Assembly: GCA_910583985.1 (NCBI GenBank)
Contig: CAJTYA010000001.1
Coordinates: forward strand, 62,001-126,000
Direction: 5' to 3'
Source: an uncultured Alistipes sp.
GTDB taxonomy: Bacteria; Bacteroidota; Bacteroidia; Bacteroidales; Rikenellaceae
DNA length: 64,000 nucleotides
The translations under genes were made by a program, and so were the position numbers. The notes below the pieces were generated by a model, which was not told where the DNA came from, did no database searches, and saw nothing but the letters and a program-made list of their open reading frames with translations. Position 1 is the stretch's first letter, and every line of letters begins with the position of its first letter. Shown here piece after piece: positions 20,777 through 29,488 of this stretch.

Positions 20777-20808
20777 CAAAAATAGGGAAACCGTTCCGAT
20801 TGAGGCAA
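20777..20808 (-). promoter_or_regulatory. Promoter of the tex-like gene
   Basis: On the minus strand TTG (20808-20806) is 21 bp from TATTTTTG (20784-20777), 19 bp before the start codon. It overlaps the divergent promoter of the peptidase gene. Confidence 0.7.
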
Positions 20809-20816
20809 AAAAAGCG

Positions 20817-20824
20817 TAATTTTG
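20817..20824 (+). promoter_or_regulatory. -7 element (TAATTTTG) before the Xaa-Pro aminopeptidase gene
   Basis: It matches TAnnTTTG and lies about 68 bp before the start codon, back to back with the tex promoter. The -33 part is not clear. Confidence 0.5.
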
Positions 20825-20891
20825 AACGTTCGGCAGGACGGCGCCGGATGTCCGGTCCGACCGTCGCCGCCTTCATTCAACCCATTGCGCC

Positions 20892-22286
20892 ATGTTCAAG
20901 AAAGAGACATACATCGAACGCCGCCGGTCGCTGCTCGCGAAACTCTCCGACGGCATCGTGCTGCTTCCCGGCAACGGCGAGTCGCCGGCCAACTATCCGA
21001 GCAACCCATTCCGGTTCCGGCAGGACAGCACGTTCCTCTACTTTTTCGGATTGAACCATCCCGACTACGTGGGCCTGCTCGACGTGGATTCGGGCGAGGA
21101 GATGCTCTACGGAGACGACTATACGATCGACGACATCATCTGGATGGGTCCTCAGCCCTCGCTCGCGGAAAAGGCGCAGAGGGTGGGCGTCGCCCATACC
21201 CGGCCGCTCGCCCAGCTTGCCAAACGGATCGAGGCCGCCGTGGCCAAAGGCCGCCGCATCCATTTCTTGCCGCCGTACCGGGGCGAGACGATGTTGATGC
21301 TCAGCCGGCTGCTGGGCATCGTACCCGACCGTTTGCCGGCTTACGTGTCGGTCGAGCTGGCCAAGGCCGTCGTCGCGCTGCGCGAGATCAAGGACGCCGA
21401 CGAAATCGCCGAAATCGAGAAAGCCTGCGAGATCGGTTCCAAGATGCACACGACGGCCATGCGGATGTGCCGCCCCGGCGTGGTGGAACAGGAGATCGCC
21501 GGCGCTATCGAGAGCGTCGCGCTGCAATACGGCGCAGGCGTGTCGTTCCACTCCATCGTCAGCCAGAACGGCGAGACGCTCCATAACCACTACCACGGCA
21601 ATACGCTGCTGGGCGGCAAACTGATGCTCGTGGACGCCGGAGCCGAGACGACGATGAACTATTGCAGCGATTTCACGCGCACGATTCCCGTGAGCGGCCG
21701 TTTCACCTCCAAGCAGAAAGACATCTACGACATTGTGCTGGCCGCCAATGCCCGCACGTTCGAGCTGGCCGCGCCGGACGAGTTCTACTACCGGATGCAC
21801 AACGAGGCTTCGCTCGTCATCGCCGAAGGGCTCCGCTCGCTGGGTCTCATGCGGGGCGACATGCGGGAAGCCGTTGCGGTCGGTGCACAGGCGCTGTTCA
21901 TGCCGCACGGGCTGGGGCACCAGATGGGACTCGACGTGCACGACATGGAGAACATCGGCGAGAAATACGTCGGCTACGACGAGGAGACGCTGCGCAGCTC
22001 CACGCCCGGCCTCTCGTCGCTGCGCATGGGCAAACGGCTGCGCGAAGGACTCGTCATTACCGTCGAACCGGGCATCTACTTCATTCCCGCCCTGATCGAC
22101 AAGTGGGAGCGGGAAGGGCTTGGCGGCGGCTTCATCGACTTCGCCAAAGTCCGGGAATACGCGGATTTCGGCGGCATCCGCATCGAAGACGACATGCTCG
22201 TTACCTCTTACGGCAACCGCCTGCTGGGCAATCGCCGTCCGCCGGTCACGACCGCCGAAATCGAGGCCTTCATGGGCGAAAGGTAA
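20892..22286 (+). CDS. pepP: Aminopeptidase P family protein (Xaa-Pro aminopeptidase)
   Basis: A 464-residue M24 metallopeptidase that removes the N-terminal residue when proline is second. The N-terminal creatinase-like domain (1-175) is followed by the pita-bread catalytic domain. The metal ligands are visible in LVDAGAETTMNYCSDFTRT (two Asp), MPHGLGHQMGLDVHD (His), ITVEPGIYFIP (Glu) and GGIRIEDDMLV (Glu). The length and start are normal for the Bacteroidetes branch, and no signal peptide is seen, so it is cytoplasmic. A perfect 16-bp hairpin 24 bp after the stop probably terminates the transcript. Confidence 0.93.
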   Translation: MFKKETYIERRRSLLAKLSDGIVLLPGNGESPANYPSNPFRFRQDSTFLYFFGLNHPDYVGLLDVDSGEEMLYGDDYTIDDIIWMGPQPSLAEKAQRVGVAHTRPLAQLAKRIEAAVAKGRRIHFLPPYRGETMLMLSRLLGIVPDRLPAYVSVELAKAVVALREIKDADEIAEIEKACEIGSKMHTTAMRMCRPGVVEQEIAGAIESVALQYGAGVSFHSIVSQNGETLHNHYHGNTLLGGKLMLVDAGAETTMNYCSDFTRTIPVSGRFTSKQKDIYDIVLAANARTFELAAPDEFYYRMHNEASLVIAEGLRSLGLMRGDMREAVAVGAQALFMPHGLGHQMGLDVHDMENIGEKYVGYDEETLRSSTPGLSSLRMGKRLREGLVITVEPGIYFIPALIDKWEREGLGGGFIDFAKVREYADFGGIRIEDDMLVTSYGNRLLGNRRPPVTTAEIEAFMGER

Positions 22287-22309
22287 CGTTCGGTGAACGA
22301 CATTAATAC

Positions 22310-22346
22310 GCGGGAGGCGGGGACAATATATGTCCCCGCCTCCCGC
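22310..22346 (+). terminator. Perfect 16-bp hairpin after pepP
   Basis: Positions 22310-22325 are exactly complementary to 22331-22346 around a five-base ATATA loop. No T run follows, so this is either a U-tract-poor terminator or a transcript-protecting structure. Confidence 0.65.
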
Positions 22347-22625
22347 ATTCGCAACCCTCCGTTTCCTTCCTGAACGGAGCGTCGTACGCTTCCGGTGCCC
22401 ATCCGTCTCTGTGCGGCGCGGAATGCCTTTTCTCCGTTCGGATGGGGTGCCCCTGTCCGAACGTTCTGCTGTCCGCGTCGGAACTGTCCGCAACGGTTTT
22501 GCATCTGCGGCGGGGCCGTTTCCGAACGTGATTCCCGCACCGGATGACAGTCGGCCGGTCGAACGTCCGCGGCGTCCGGTTCCCTGTCGAAGAAACGGAA
22601 AGACCGAACGGTCCGCTCCGAATAC

Positions 22626-22665
22626 GAACGCCCCCTGCCGAATAAGTTTTCGGCAGGGGGCGTTC
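22626..22665 (-). terminator. Perfect 16-bp hairpin downstream of the alpha-galactosidase gene
   Basis: Positions 22626-22641 pair exactly with 22650-22665 around an eight-base loop, 120 bp beyond the stop of the minus-strand gene. No T run is present on either side. Confidence 0.5.
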
Positions 22666-22784
22666 TCGAAATCGGTCCGGCTCCTTTCCGCGAGGCCCGG
22701 AATCGCCCTTCCCCCGACATTTCGCCTTCCCGGCGAAGAACGATGCGTCCTGTTCGAAAGCCGCGGGTCGGAGCGACGAGGCGA

Positions 22785-24845
22785 TTACTGCCTTTCGATG
22801 CGGTAAAGCCGGGCGTCGGGTGCTTCGGTGAAGACGAGTTTGAGTCCGTTTTCCATCCATTCGCGACCGGTGGCCTCGCGTGCCTCGCCGGTGTCCATGT
22901 CCGTCACGCGGTAGCGTTCGCCGGCCTCCAAGCCTTTGAGCTTGCACGTGCCCGACTCGTAGATCGAGCCCGGACGGTTGAACATCTGGACGAATCCCGT
23001 GCCCGCTTCGGGGCGGTAGAACATCCATCCGATCCATACGTCGTTCTGGAGGCTGTAAGGCGTCAGCGCGTAATAATTGCCGCGGTAATCGTCCTGTATT
23101 TCGCGCCATTGGGCGAGCAGACGGCGCAACAGCGGATAGTCGGCGTCCTCGATGCGGGCGTCGAGGTTCAGCACGATCGAAGGGCTCATGTTGCTGCGGA
23201 AATCGTAGGTCGTGATGCGGTTCACTCCGGCGCCGGAGAACGGAATCCAGGACGAGATGCCGTAGGTCTGTCCCTGCACGCCGAGCGGCTCGAAAGCGTA
23301 GTCGCTTCGCCACAGCGGTACGGCCCGCCGGAGATTTTCGAGTTCGAGTCGCTTTCCGCCCGCCGCGCAGATGTCGAAGAGCATGTCCGGATGGCGCTCC
23401 TGCAACCGGTCCATGTAGTCCAGATAGCCCATCACGTGCAGGATTTCGGCCATCCCCTGACGGTCGGGATGCAGGCGGTCGTAATCGTCCCAGTAGTCGC
23501 CCGACATTACGGCGAAGTCCTGACGGTAGAGGTCGATGTCCTCGCTCGTAAGCAGGCTGTCCACGTGGTCGACCATCCACTGCCGCGCTTCGGGAATGCC
23601 GTAGTTGAAGAATCCCGGATGCCCTTCGCTGCCGGTCACTCTGGCCAACCATTCGGGACGGTGCTTCCACAGCCAACTGTCCCGCGTCACCCGTTCGGGC
23701 TCGAACCAGAGCAGCGTCTTGACGCCTTTGGCGTGCGCGTGGTCGCTGATGGCGCGCAGACCTTTCGGATAGCGTTTCGGATCGGGCCACCAGCTTCCGA
23801 GCAGGTCCTGCCACGTACCGCCCTTGTTGGGGTACCATCCGGCGTCCATCCACCAGTAATCCAGCCGGACGCCCTCTTCGAGGTAACGGTCGATAAATTC
23901 CATCTGGTCGCGGTCCGTGGCCCGGAACATTTCGGCGAAGAACGACGAGCTGGCCGCTTCCAGAATCGGTTCGGGCAGTTTGCCGCCCGGACGGGGCAGG
24001 TTGTGGTCGTACATCCAGCCGCGGAACATGTTCTGCGCCTCTTCGCGGTCGCCCTGCCAGAACATCAGCGCCACGAGCGGCGTGCGGATCTCCTCGCCGG
24101 GTTTCAGCCTAAGCCGCGTATGGGTCTGTCCGACGCGCACCGTGAGCGCCGAGTCGAGCGAACGGTCGAACGACGCTTTCCAGCGGGCCGGCCAGCCCAC
24201 GGCGGCGATCATGCCCTGCGCCCCGGAGTCGGTGATCCATTCGGCATTGAAGAACGGCAGGTTGAGCGCCGTGGGGAATCCGGCCCAGAACGCCCCTTTG
24301 ACGATCGAATCCCGTTTGGCGAGCCGCACGCGGTAAGGCTGGAACTCCTGTATGCCTTGAATGCCCTGCGCCCCCGAAGAACCGCCGATGTGGTAATTGA
24401 TGTATATCCTGTCGCTGCCGTCGACGCCGACCGGAGCGTCGAGCGTCCGGATGTCCGAGAGGATTTCGGTCTCGGTGCGTCCTCCGTTGCGCAGCCATAC
24501 CACCCATTCCACGGCCGGATAGTCGGTGTAACGGACGATTTCGCAACGGACTTCCAGCCCGCTTTCCGGATCGGTGTAACGGCGCACTTCGCCGATGCGT
24601 CCGCCGTCCAGCCTGCGGGTCGATACTTTCTGTTTCCACGTGCCCAGCAGTTCGTCCGACGGACGTCCGCCGTACCGGAAGCTGAACGGAAATCCGTTTT
24701 CGCCGGAGAACCGTTCGGTCGTCCATGCCTTGCAAGCGCTGTCCGCCGCCGCGGACCAGTTTTTCGACCCGCTTTCGCTTTTGGCTTCGAGCGACAGGGC
24801 CAGCGAACAGCAGACCGCGACGAGCCATCCTGTTTTTCTTTTCAT
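22785..24845 (-). CDS. Secreted alpha-galactosidase-like glycoside hydrolase (GH36/melibiase type)
   Basis: A 686-residue glycosidase with a signal peptide (MKRKTGWLVAVCCSLALSLEAKS). The N-terminal half is a beta-sandwich. The catalytic TIM barrel begins near residue 300 and shows LDYWWMDAGWYPNKGG, LLWFEPERV, LYRQDFAVMSGDYWDDYDR (likely nucleophile Asp region) and DICAAGGKRLELENLRRA followed by WRSDYAFEP. This layout fits GH36-type enzymes that release alpha-linked galactose; the precise sugar is not proven. A small C-terminal beta domain follows. It stands alone, without transport genes. The start is the ATG at the signal peptide. Confidence 0.85.
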   Translation of the reverse strand: MKRKTGWLVAVCCSLALSLEAKSESGSKNWSAAADSACKAWTTERFSGENGFPFSFRYGGRPSDELLGTWKQKVSTRRLDGGRIGEVRRYTDPESGLEVRCEIVRYTDYPAVEWVVWLRNGGRTETEILSDIRTLDAPVGVDGSDRIYINYHIGGSSGAQGIQGIQEFQPYRVRLAKRDSIVKGAFWAGFPTALNLPFFNAEWITDSGAQGMIAAVGWPARWKASFDRSLDSALTVRVGQTHTRLRLKPGEEIRTPLVALMFWQGDREEAQNMFRGWMYDHNLPRPGGKLPEPILEAASSSFFAEMFRATDRDQMEFIDRYLEEGVRLDYWWMDAGWYPNKGGTWQDLLGSWWPDPKRYPKGLRAISDHAHAKGVKTLLWFEPERVTRDSWLWKHRPEWLARVTGSEGHPGFFNYGIPEARQWMVDHVDSLLTSEDIDLYRQDFAVMSGDYWDDYDRLHPDRQGMAEILHVMGYLDYMDRLQERHPDMLFDICAAGGKRLELENLRRAVPLWRSDYAFEPLGVQGQTYGISSWIPFSGAGVNRITTYDFRSNMSPSIVLNLDARIEDADYPLLRRLLAQWREIQDDYRGNYYALTPYSLQNDVWIGWMFYRPEAGTGFVQMFNRPGSIYESGTCKLKGLEAGERYRVTDMDTGEAREATGREWMENGLKLVFTEAPDARLYRIERQ

Positions 24846-25026
24846 ATTCGTTTCGAGTTTGGTTTCTATCGTAACATCGTTTTCGTGCACGTGCACGACA
24901 TCCGGTCCGGGACAAGGCGAAAAATTCGTCGGCCGCATTTTTCCGCCGATGCGTCCGGGCCGCTCCACCAGAAGCGACCGATGCGGAAAGCCGGCCTCCC
25001 TTGTCCGCGACGACGTTTAAGTTTAA

Positions 25027-25034
25027 CAAAAGTA
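25027..25034 (-). promoter_or_regulatory. -7 element (TACTTTTG) upstream of the alpha-galactosidase gene
   Basis: The box matches TAnnTTTG on the minus strand and would give a leader of about 175 bases before the start codon. The -33 element is not clear. Confidence 0.5.
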
Positions 25035-25221
25035 GGCAAATTTTCACGAATCCCGTGACCCTTTGCTGGAGAATCGTCCGCAAAAAGCGCCGTTTTCAGT
25101 TTTGTCGCGACTCGCAAACCGCTGCGGGGGGGCGGGAGTCGGACACTTTCTTTTCCGATATGCGCGGAAACGAGCGCTTCCTCTTTTCCTGCGCCTCCGG
25201 ACATTCGTCGGGAGACGAAGC

Positions 25222-25259
25222 CATGCCTCTGCCGGCATTTTTGCGCCGGCAGAGGCATG
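25222..25259 (-). terminator. Perfect 15-bp hairpin downstream of efp
   Basis: Positions 25222-25236 pair exactly with 25245-25259 around an eight-base loop. It lies 125 bp past the efp stop and lacks a T run. Confidence 0.5.
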
Positions 25260-25384
25260 TGCGGAGAACGCTCCCGATGCGGCCGCCGGAATCCGCAGGG
25301 GGACCAAACGCGAAACGGCATCCGAAGACGCCGTTTCCGTGGTATGTTGCTCTGCCGGTCGAAACCGGTGTTTCGTGCCGAGCC

Positions 25385-25954
25385 TTAGTCCTTGATGCGT
25401 TCGTTGTACTCGCGCGTGCGGGTATCGACGCGGATGCGGTCGCCCGTGTTGATGAACAGCGGCACCTTGACCGTCGCGCCCGTATCGACCGTGGCGGGTT
25501 TGAGCGAGTTCGTCGACGCGGTGTCGCCCTTGACGCCGGGTTCGGTGTAGGTCACTTCCATGTCCACCACCGGAGGCAGTTCGGCCGAAAGGACGGTTTC
25601 TTTTTCGGTGTGGAACATCACTTCGACGACCTGTCCTTCGCGCATCAGGTCGGAGTTTTCGATCAGGTTGCGGTCGATGTGGATCTGTTCGAAAGTCTCG
25701 GTGTGCATGAAGTTGCATCCCAGATCGTCTTCGTAAAGATACTGGTAGGGACGGCGTTCCACGCGCACGGGTTCGATCTTTTCGCCGGCCGAGAACGTTT
25801 TGTCGAGCACGCGGCCGTTTTCGAGGTTCTTGAGTTTGGTACGGACGAAAGCCGGACCTTTGCCGGGTTTCACGTGCAGGAATTCGACGACGGAGAAGGT
25901 CTTTCCGTTGAGTTCGATGCACATGCCGTTTTTGATATCTGCTGTCGTAGCCAT
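25385..25954 (-). CDS. efp: Translation elongation factor P
   Basis: A 189-residue factor that relieves ribosome stalling at proline stretches. The KOW-like N-terminal domain has the loop KPGKGPAF with lysine 32 at the tip, the position that some bacteria modify. The middle EFP domain (YEDDLGCNFMHTETFEQ) and the C-terminal OB domain (LPPVVDMEVTYTEPGVKGDTAS) follow, and GDRIRVDTRTREYNERI closes it. No epmA/epmB or earP gene is in the window. The start MATTADIKNG matches the family and follows a good promoter. Confidence 0.97.
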   Translation of the reverse strand: MATTADIKNGMCIELNGKTFSVVEFLHVKPGKGPAFVRTKLKNLENGRVLDKTFSAGEKIEPVRVERRPYQYLYEDDLGCNFMHTETFEQIHIDRNLIENSDLMREGQVVEVMFHTEKETVLSAELPPVVDMEVTYTEPGVKGDTASTNSLKPATVDTGATVKVPLFINTGDRIRVDTRTREYNERIKD

Positions 25955-25977
25955 TGTATTTGAATTGATTCGAAGAA

Positions 25978-26007
25978 CAAAAGTAGCTTTTTTTCTCGAA
26001 AATGCAA
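25978..26007 (-). promoter_or_regulatory. Promoter of efp
   Basis: On the minus strand TTG (26007-26005) is 19 bp from TACTTTTG (25985-25978), 24 bp before the start codon. Confidence 0.75.
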
Positions 26008-26043
26008 ACCCCCGCCCGCCGCCTTCCCTCCGGAGGCGCGGCA

Positions 26044-28362
26044 TCAGTAGAACAGTCCGTTCCGGTTGAAAAGCATGTAGCCGAAATTGAAGGTCAGGAA
26101 CCAGTTCTGCTTGTGCGTAGCGTCGTATTTCGAGAGCGTCAGGCTGACCGGTCCCACGGCCGTCTGGTAGACGAGCGACGAATTGAAGATATAGCGGAGC
26201 CGCTTGTGGATATTCTCTTTGACGGCATTGTTGTCGCCGGGCAGGAAGACGTAGGCGCCGCTCTTGAGGTAGAATTTGGGCCCGAATTCGAACGTCGGCA
26301 GCAGCCCGGCGCCGATGAACGACCGGCTCCGGAAGTCCTTGATGTAGACAGATTTACTGTGCGGAGTGGGCGTGAAGGCGGGCGAGGAGATATTGGTCGC
26401 GTATTCGTCCGAGAACGAAGGATGGGTCGTCCAGACGCCCTGCACCATATACCCGAACGAAAACCATTTGCAGACGGGGTAGTAGTGCTCCCGCGTGAAT
26501 TGCAGGCCGAACCAGTGCCGGGGCTCGCCGCTGCGGACGACGTTCATGCCCGGCACGGCGGAACGGGTTCCGGGCGTGAACATTTCGTTGCCGGTGACGA
26601 AGATGCCCGATATGCTCTGCCGAATGCCTCGCGTGGGGTACATCAGGTAGTTCAGTTCGTTGCGGTCGAATTCGACCTTGGCGCCGAAAAACGGGAAGCG
26701 CGTCTGGTCCATCTTGTCGTCGTCCTCGTAGTCGGGCGTCTGGAAATAACGGTAGATTTCCGATCCTCCGTTGAGGCGCAGCGAGAGCACCGAAAAGCGG
26801 CTTACCGGCATGGAAAGCGCCACGGTGGCATAGGTGTCGACGTGTTTGGCGTAGGCCAGATCGTTCCCTTTGCCCAGCCCTCCGAAATTGCTTTTGAAAT
26901 AGTTGTAGTAGTTGAAGTTGAGGCCGTAATCGACCGCCCACGGCGAGCGGAGGAAAAAGTCGGTCCGTCCCCTCAGGGCCAGCGACGTGTAGAGCGCGCT
27001 GAAATAGCCGTCGAAATTGTAGGTCTGGAGGCTGCGGCCGATGCGGTGGTATTCCAGACCGACGTATCCCTGATTCATCGACGTGGACGAAATGTTTCCG
27101 CCGAACATCACCTTGAAGCTCGGTTTGGTGCGCATTTCGACGCTCAGGTCGAAGAAATGCGTCGAGTCGTCGTAGACGACTTCCGGATAGGAGCCCTCGA
27201 TGTCGCCCGTCGAAAGAATCTTGAAATAGCCGTCCTTGAACTTTTCGAGATCGAATGCCTTGAGGGACTTGTTCGGGTCCTTTTTTTTGCGGTCCAGATC
27301 GAGCATCCGCCGCACGTAGAGCTTCTGGTTGTCGCTCAGCCCGGTGATGTCGTACCGGTCGAAGAACAGGTTGGGCAGCGCGTCGCGGTAGGCCTTGCGC
27401 CGGAGGGCGAGCGAATCGGCGCTCTCGCGGCGGCCGATGCGCTCCAGAATCTGCGGCATCGCGTCGATGGCGTCGCTGTACCCCCGGTCGATGATGTAGT
27501 CCACTTTCGAAAAGTCCAGCGTCGATACGTCCTCGAACGCATGTTCGATGAGGATGTCTCTTTCGGAGGGAAGTTCGTAGTCGGTGTGCATCATCGTGAG
27601 GGCCAGAATCTGCTCCACGACGTTGTCCTCTTCGGGCTTGCTGTTCCCGGCCGTGCACTTGCTGCCGATGAGCACATCCGGGGCGAAATCCTCGCGGAGG
27701 ACCTGCCACGGGAAATTGTTGTACATGCCCCCGTCGTAGAGCAGCGTCGAGTCCTGCTTGAGGGGTTTGAACACGAGCGGAATGGTCATCGACGCCCGGA
27801 TGGCTTTGCCCAGATCGCCGTTGCGGTAGACCACCTCCCGCTGCTGGGCCGCGTCGGTGGCCACGCAGCGGAACGGCACGAACAGCCGGTCGAAATCGCC
27901 GCCGCACTGGGCGTTGGCCGCCGAAAAGAAATCGACGAATGCCATGTCGATCTGGTGCGAGGGGATCAGGTTGGTCGGCAGATAGGCCACCTTCTTGCGC
28001 GGATTCTTCAGGTCGAGCCGCAGCGAGACCATCGCCGCATTGGGCTGCTTGCGACGGAAGTAATACAGGTACCCCGGTTCGATCTTGCCGCTCATCCAGT
28101 ACGACACCCGGTCGGACTTGAAGATTTCGGCCATTTCGTCGGGCGAATAGCCGATGGCGTACAGGCCCGCGATGATCGACCCCATGGAGGTGCCCGAAAC
28201 GTAGTCGATCGGGATGCCGTTCTCTTCCAAAGCCTTCATTACGCCTATGTGGTACAGCCCTTTGGCTCCGCCGCCGCTCATCACTAAACCGACTCTCTGG
28301 GCCGGCAGCGCAGCGGTACAGAACAACGCCAGAAGGGTAATTATGCTTTTTATGCGTACCAT
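26044..28362 (-). CDS. Patatin-like phospholipase with C-terminal outer-membrane beta-barrel (type Vd/PlpD-like)
   Basis: A 772-residue protein with a signal peptide (MVRIKSIITLLALFCTAALPAQ), then a patatin lipase domain. The oxyanion hole is GGGAKG (residues 30-35), the nucleophile serine is in GTSMGS (Ser59), and the catalytic Asp is in YDGGMYNNFP. A POTRA-like segment follows at about 340-430. The last 350 residues are a BamA-like 16-strand barrel pattern of alternating aromatics, ending with FGYMLFNRNGLFY. The lipase is therefore expected to be displayed at or tethered to the outer membrane. The order matches PlpD-type autotransporters. It is divergent from pheS with 72 bp between the starts. 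Confidence 0.88.
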   Translation of the reverse strand: MVRIKSIITLLALFCTAALPAQRVGLVMSGGGAKGLYHIGVMKALEENGIPIDYVSGTSMGSIIAGLYAIGYSPDEMAEIFKSDRVSYWMSGKIEPGYLYYFRRKQPNAAMVSLRLDLKNPRKKVAYLPTNLIPSHQIDMAFVDFFSAANAQCGGDFDRLFVPFRCVATDAAQQREVVYRNGDLGKAIRASMTIPLVFKPLKQDSTLLYDGGMYNNFPWQVLREDFAPDVLIGSKCTAGNSKPEEDNVVEQILALTMMHTDYELPSERDILIEHAFEDVSTLDFSKVDYIIDRGYSDAIDAMPQILERIGRRESADSLALRRKAYRDALPNLFFDRYDITGLSDNQKLYVRRMLDLDRKKKDPNKSLKAFDLEKFKDGYFKILSTGDIEGSYPEVVYDDSTHFFDLSVEMRTKPSFKVMFGGNISSTSMNQGYVGLEYHRIGRSLQTYNFDGYFSALYTSLALRGRTDFFLRSPWAVDYGLNFNYYNYFKSNFGGLGKGNDLAYAKHVDTYATVALSMPVSRFSVLSLRLNGGSEIYRYFQTPDYEDDDKMDQTRFPFFGAKVEFDRNELNYLMYPTRGIRQSISGIFVTGNEMFTPGTRSAVPGMNVVRSGEPRHWFGLQFTREHYYPVCKWFSFGYMVQGVWTTHPSFSDEYATNISSPAFTPTPHSKSVYIKDFRSRSFIGAGLLPTFEFGPKFYLKSGAYVFLPGDNNAVKENIHKRLRYIFNSSLVYQTAVGPVSLTLSKYDATHKQNWFLTFNFGYMLFNRNGLFY

Positions 28363-28376
28363 TCGCAAATAATTCT

Positions 28377-28384
28377 TAACTTTG
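28377..28384 (+). promoter_or_regulatory. -7 element (TAACTTTG) of pheS
   Basis: The box lies 50 bp before the pheS start and matches TAnnTTTG. The -33 element is not obvious because it would fall in the start region of the divergent patatin gene. Confidence 0.5.
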
Positions 28385-28434
28385 TCTGTTAGTCCGACGG
28401 GTAAATGTAGAGATAAAAATATAAACCACCAACG

Positions 28435-29457
28435 ATGATCGACAAAATAAACAACCTGCTCAAACGGGTCGAAGAGTTCCGGCCGCAGGCCGCCGCCGAA
28501 ATCGAAGAGTTCCGTGTCCGGATGCTCGGACGCAAAGGCGAAATGAACGACATTTTCGAAGAGTTCAAGAAGGTTTCGCCGGAGCTCAAAAAAGAGTTCG
28601 GCCAGAAGATAAACGCCCTCAAGAACCTCATCGCCGACAAGATCGCCGCGCTCAAGGCCGAAATGGCCGATGCCGAAGATCCGTCGGATGCCTCGCTCGA
28701 CATGACCCGTCCGGGCACGAACGATCCCATCGGCAGCCGCCACCCGATTTCGACGGTCAAGAACCGCATCGTGGAGATTTTCGCCCGCATGGGCTACACG
28801 GTGGCCGAGGGTCCCGAAATCGAAGACGACTGGCATGTGTTCTCGGCGCTGAACTTCCCGCCGGAGCATCCGGCCCGCGACATGCAGGACACGTTCTTCA
28901 TCCGCAAGAATCCCGACATCCTGCTGCGCACGCACACCAGTTCGATTCAGGTCCGCACGATGGAAAAACAGAAACCGCCCATCCGCGTCATCTGTCCGGG
29001 TCGCGTCTTCCGCAACGAGGCCATTTCGTACCGGGCCCACTGCATCTTCCATCAGGTCGAAGGGCTCTATATCGACGAAAACGTGTCGTTCGCCGACCTG
29101 AAGCAGAGCATCCTCTATTTCGCCAAGGAGATGTTCGGCGAGAAGGCCCGCATCCGCATGCGTCCGTCCTATTTCCCGTTCACCGAGCCGTCGGCCGAGG
29201 TGGACGTGTCGTGCAACCTCTGCGGAGGCAAGGGGTGCAACGTCTGCAAACATACCGGATGGCTCGAAATCATGGGCTGCGGCATGGTGGACCCCAACGT
29301 GCTCGAAGCGTCGGGCATCGACCCGAAAAAATATTCCGGCTTCGCCTTCGGCATGGGAGTTGAACGGATCGCCATGCTCAAGTACGGCGTCAAGGACCTG
29401 AGGCTCTATTTCGAAAACGACGTCCGGTTCCTCCGTCAGTTCGACTCCGTGTTGTAG
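28435..29457 (+). CDS. pheS: Phenylalanyl-tRNA synthetase alpha subunit
   Basis: A 340-residue class II catalytic subunit that charges tRNA-Phe with PheT. It has the N-terminal coiled coil (1-90), then motif 1 around HPISTVKNRIVEIF, motif 2 with RTHTSSIQVRTM and VFRNEAISYRAHCIFHQVEG, and motif 3 GFAFGMGVERIAML. A CxxC pair (CNLCGGKGCNVC) in the insertion is a zinc-type knuckle seen in many bacterial PheS. The length is normal. pheT is not adjacent, as is common in Bacteroidetes. Confidence 0.97.
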   Translation: MIDKINNLLKRVEEFRPQAAAEIEEFRVRMLGRKGEMNDIFEEFKKVSPELKKEFGQKINALKNLIADKIAALKAEMADAEDPSDASLDMTRPGTNDPIGSRHPISTVKNRIVEIFARMGYTVAEGPEIEDDWHVFSALNFPPEHPARDMQDTFFIRKNPDILLRTHTSSIQVRTMEKQKPPIRVICPGRVFRNEAISYRAHCIFHQVEGLYIDENVSFADLKQSILYFAKEMFGEKARIRMRPSYFPFTEPSAEVDVSCNLCGGKGCNVCKHTGWLEIMGCGMVDPNVLEASGIDPKKYSGFAFGMGVERIAMLKYGVKDLRLYFENDVRFLRQFDSVL

Positions 29458-29488
29458 CGCAGTCTGTAATCCTTCAAACTCCCGGAAT

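Larger units (their letters stand above)
22287..22784. other. Intergenic region between pepP and the alpha-galactosidase gene
   Basis: This 498-bp GC-rich gap lies between convergent genes. It holds two perfect 16-bp hairpins (22310-22346 and 22626-22665), one near each gene end. No gene is recognised. Confidence 0.55.
24846..25384. other. Intergenic region between the alpha-galactosidase gene and efp
   Basis: This 539-bp gap holds the -7 box of the alpha-galactosidase gene near 25030 and a perfect 15-bp hairpin at 25222-25259. No gene is recognised. Confidence 0.5.

Noticed and set aside
22743..28287. Long plus-strand open frames opposite the alpha-galactosidase (771 codons) and patatin (761 codons) genes
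   Set aside because: They mirror real minus-strand genes codon by codon and have shadow-type composition (rich in His, Arg, Val, Asp).
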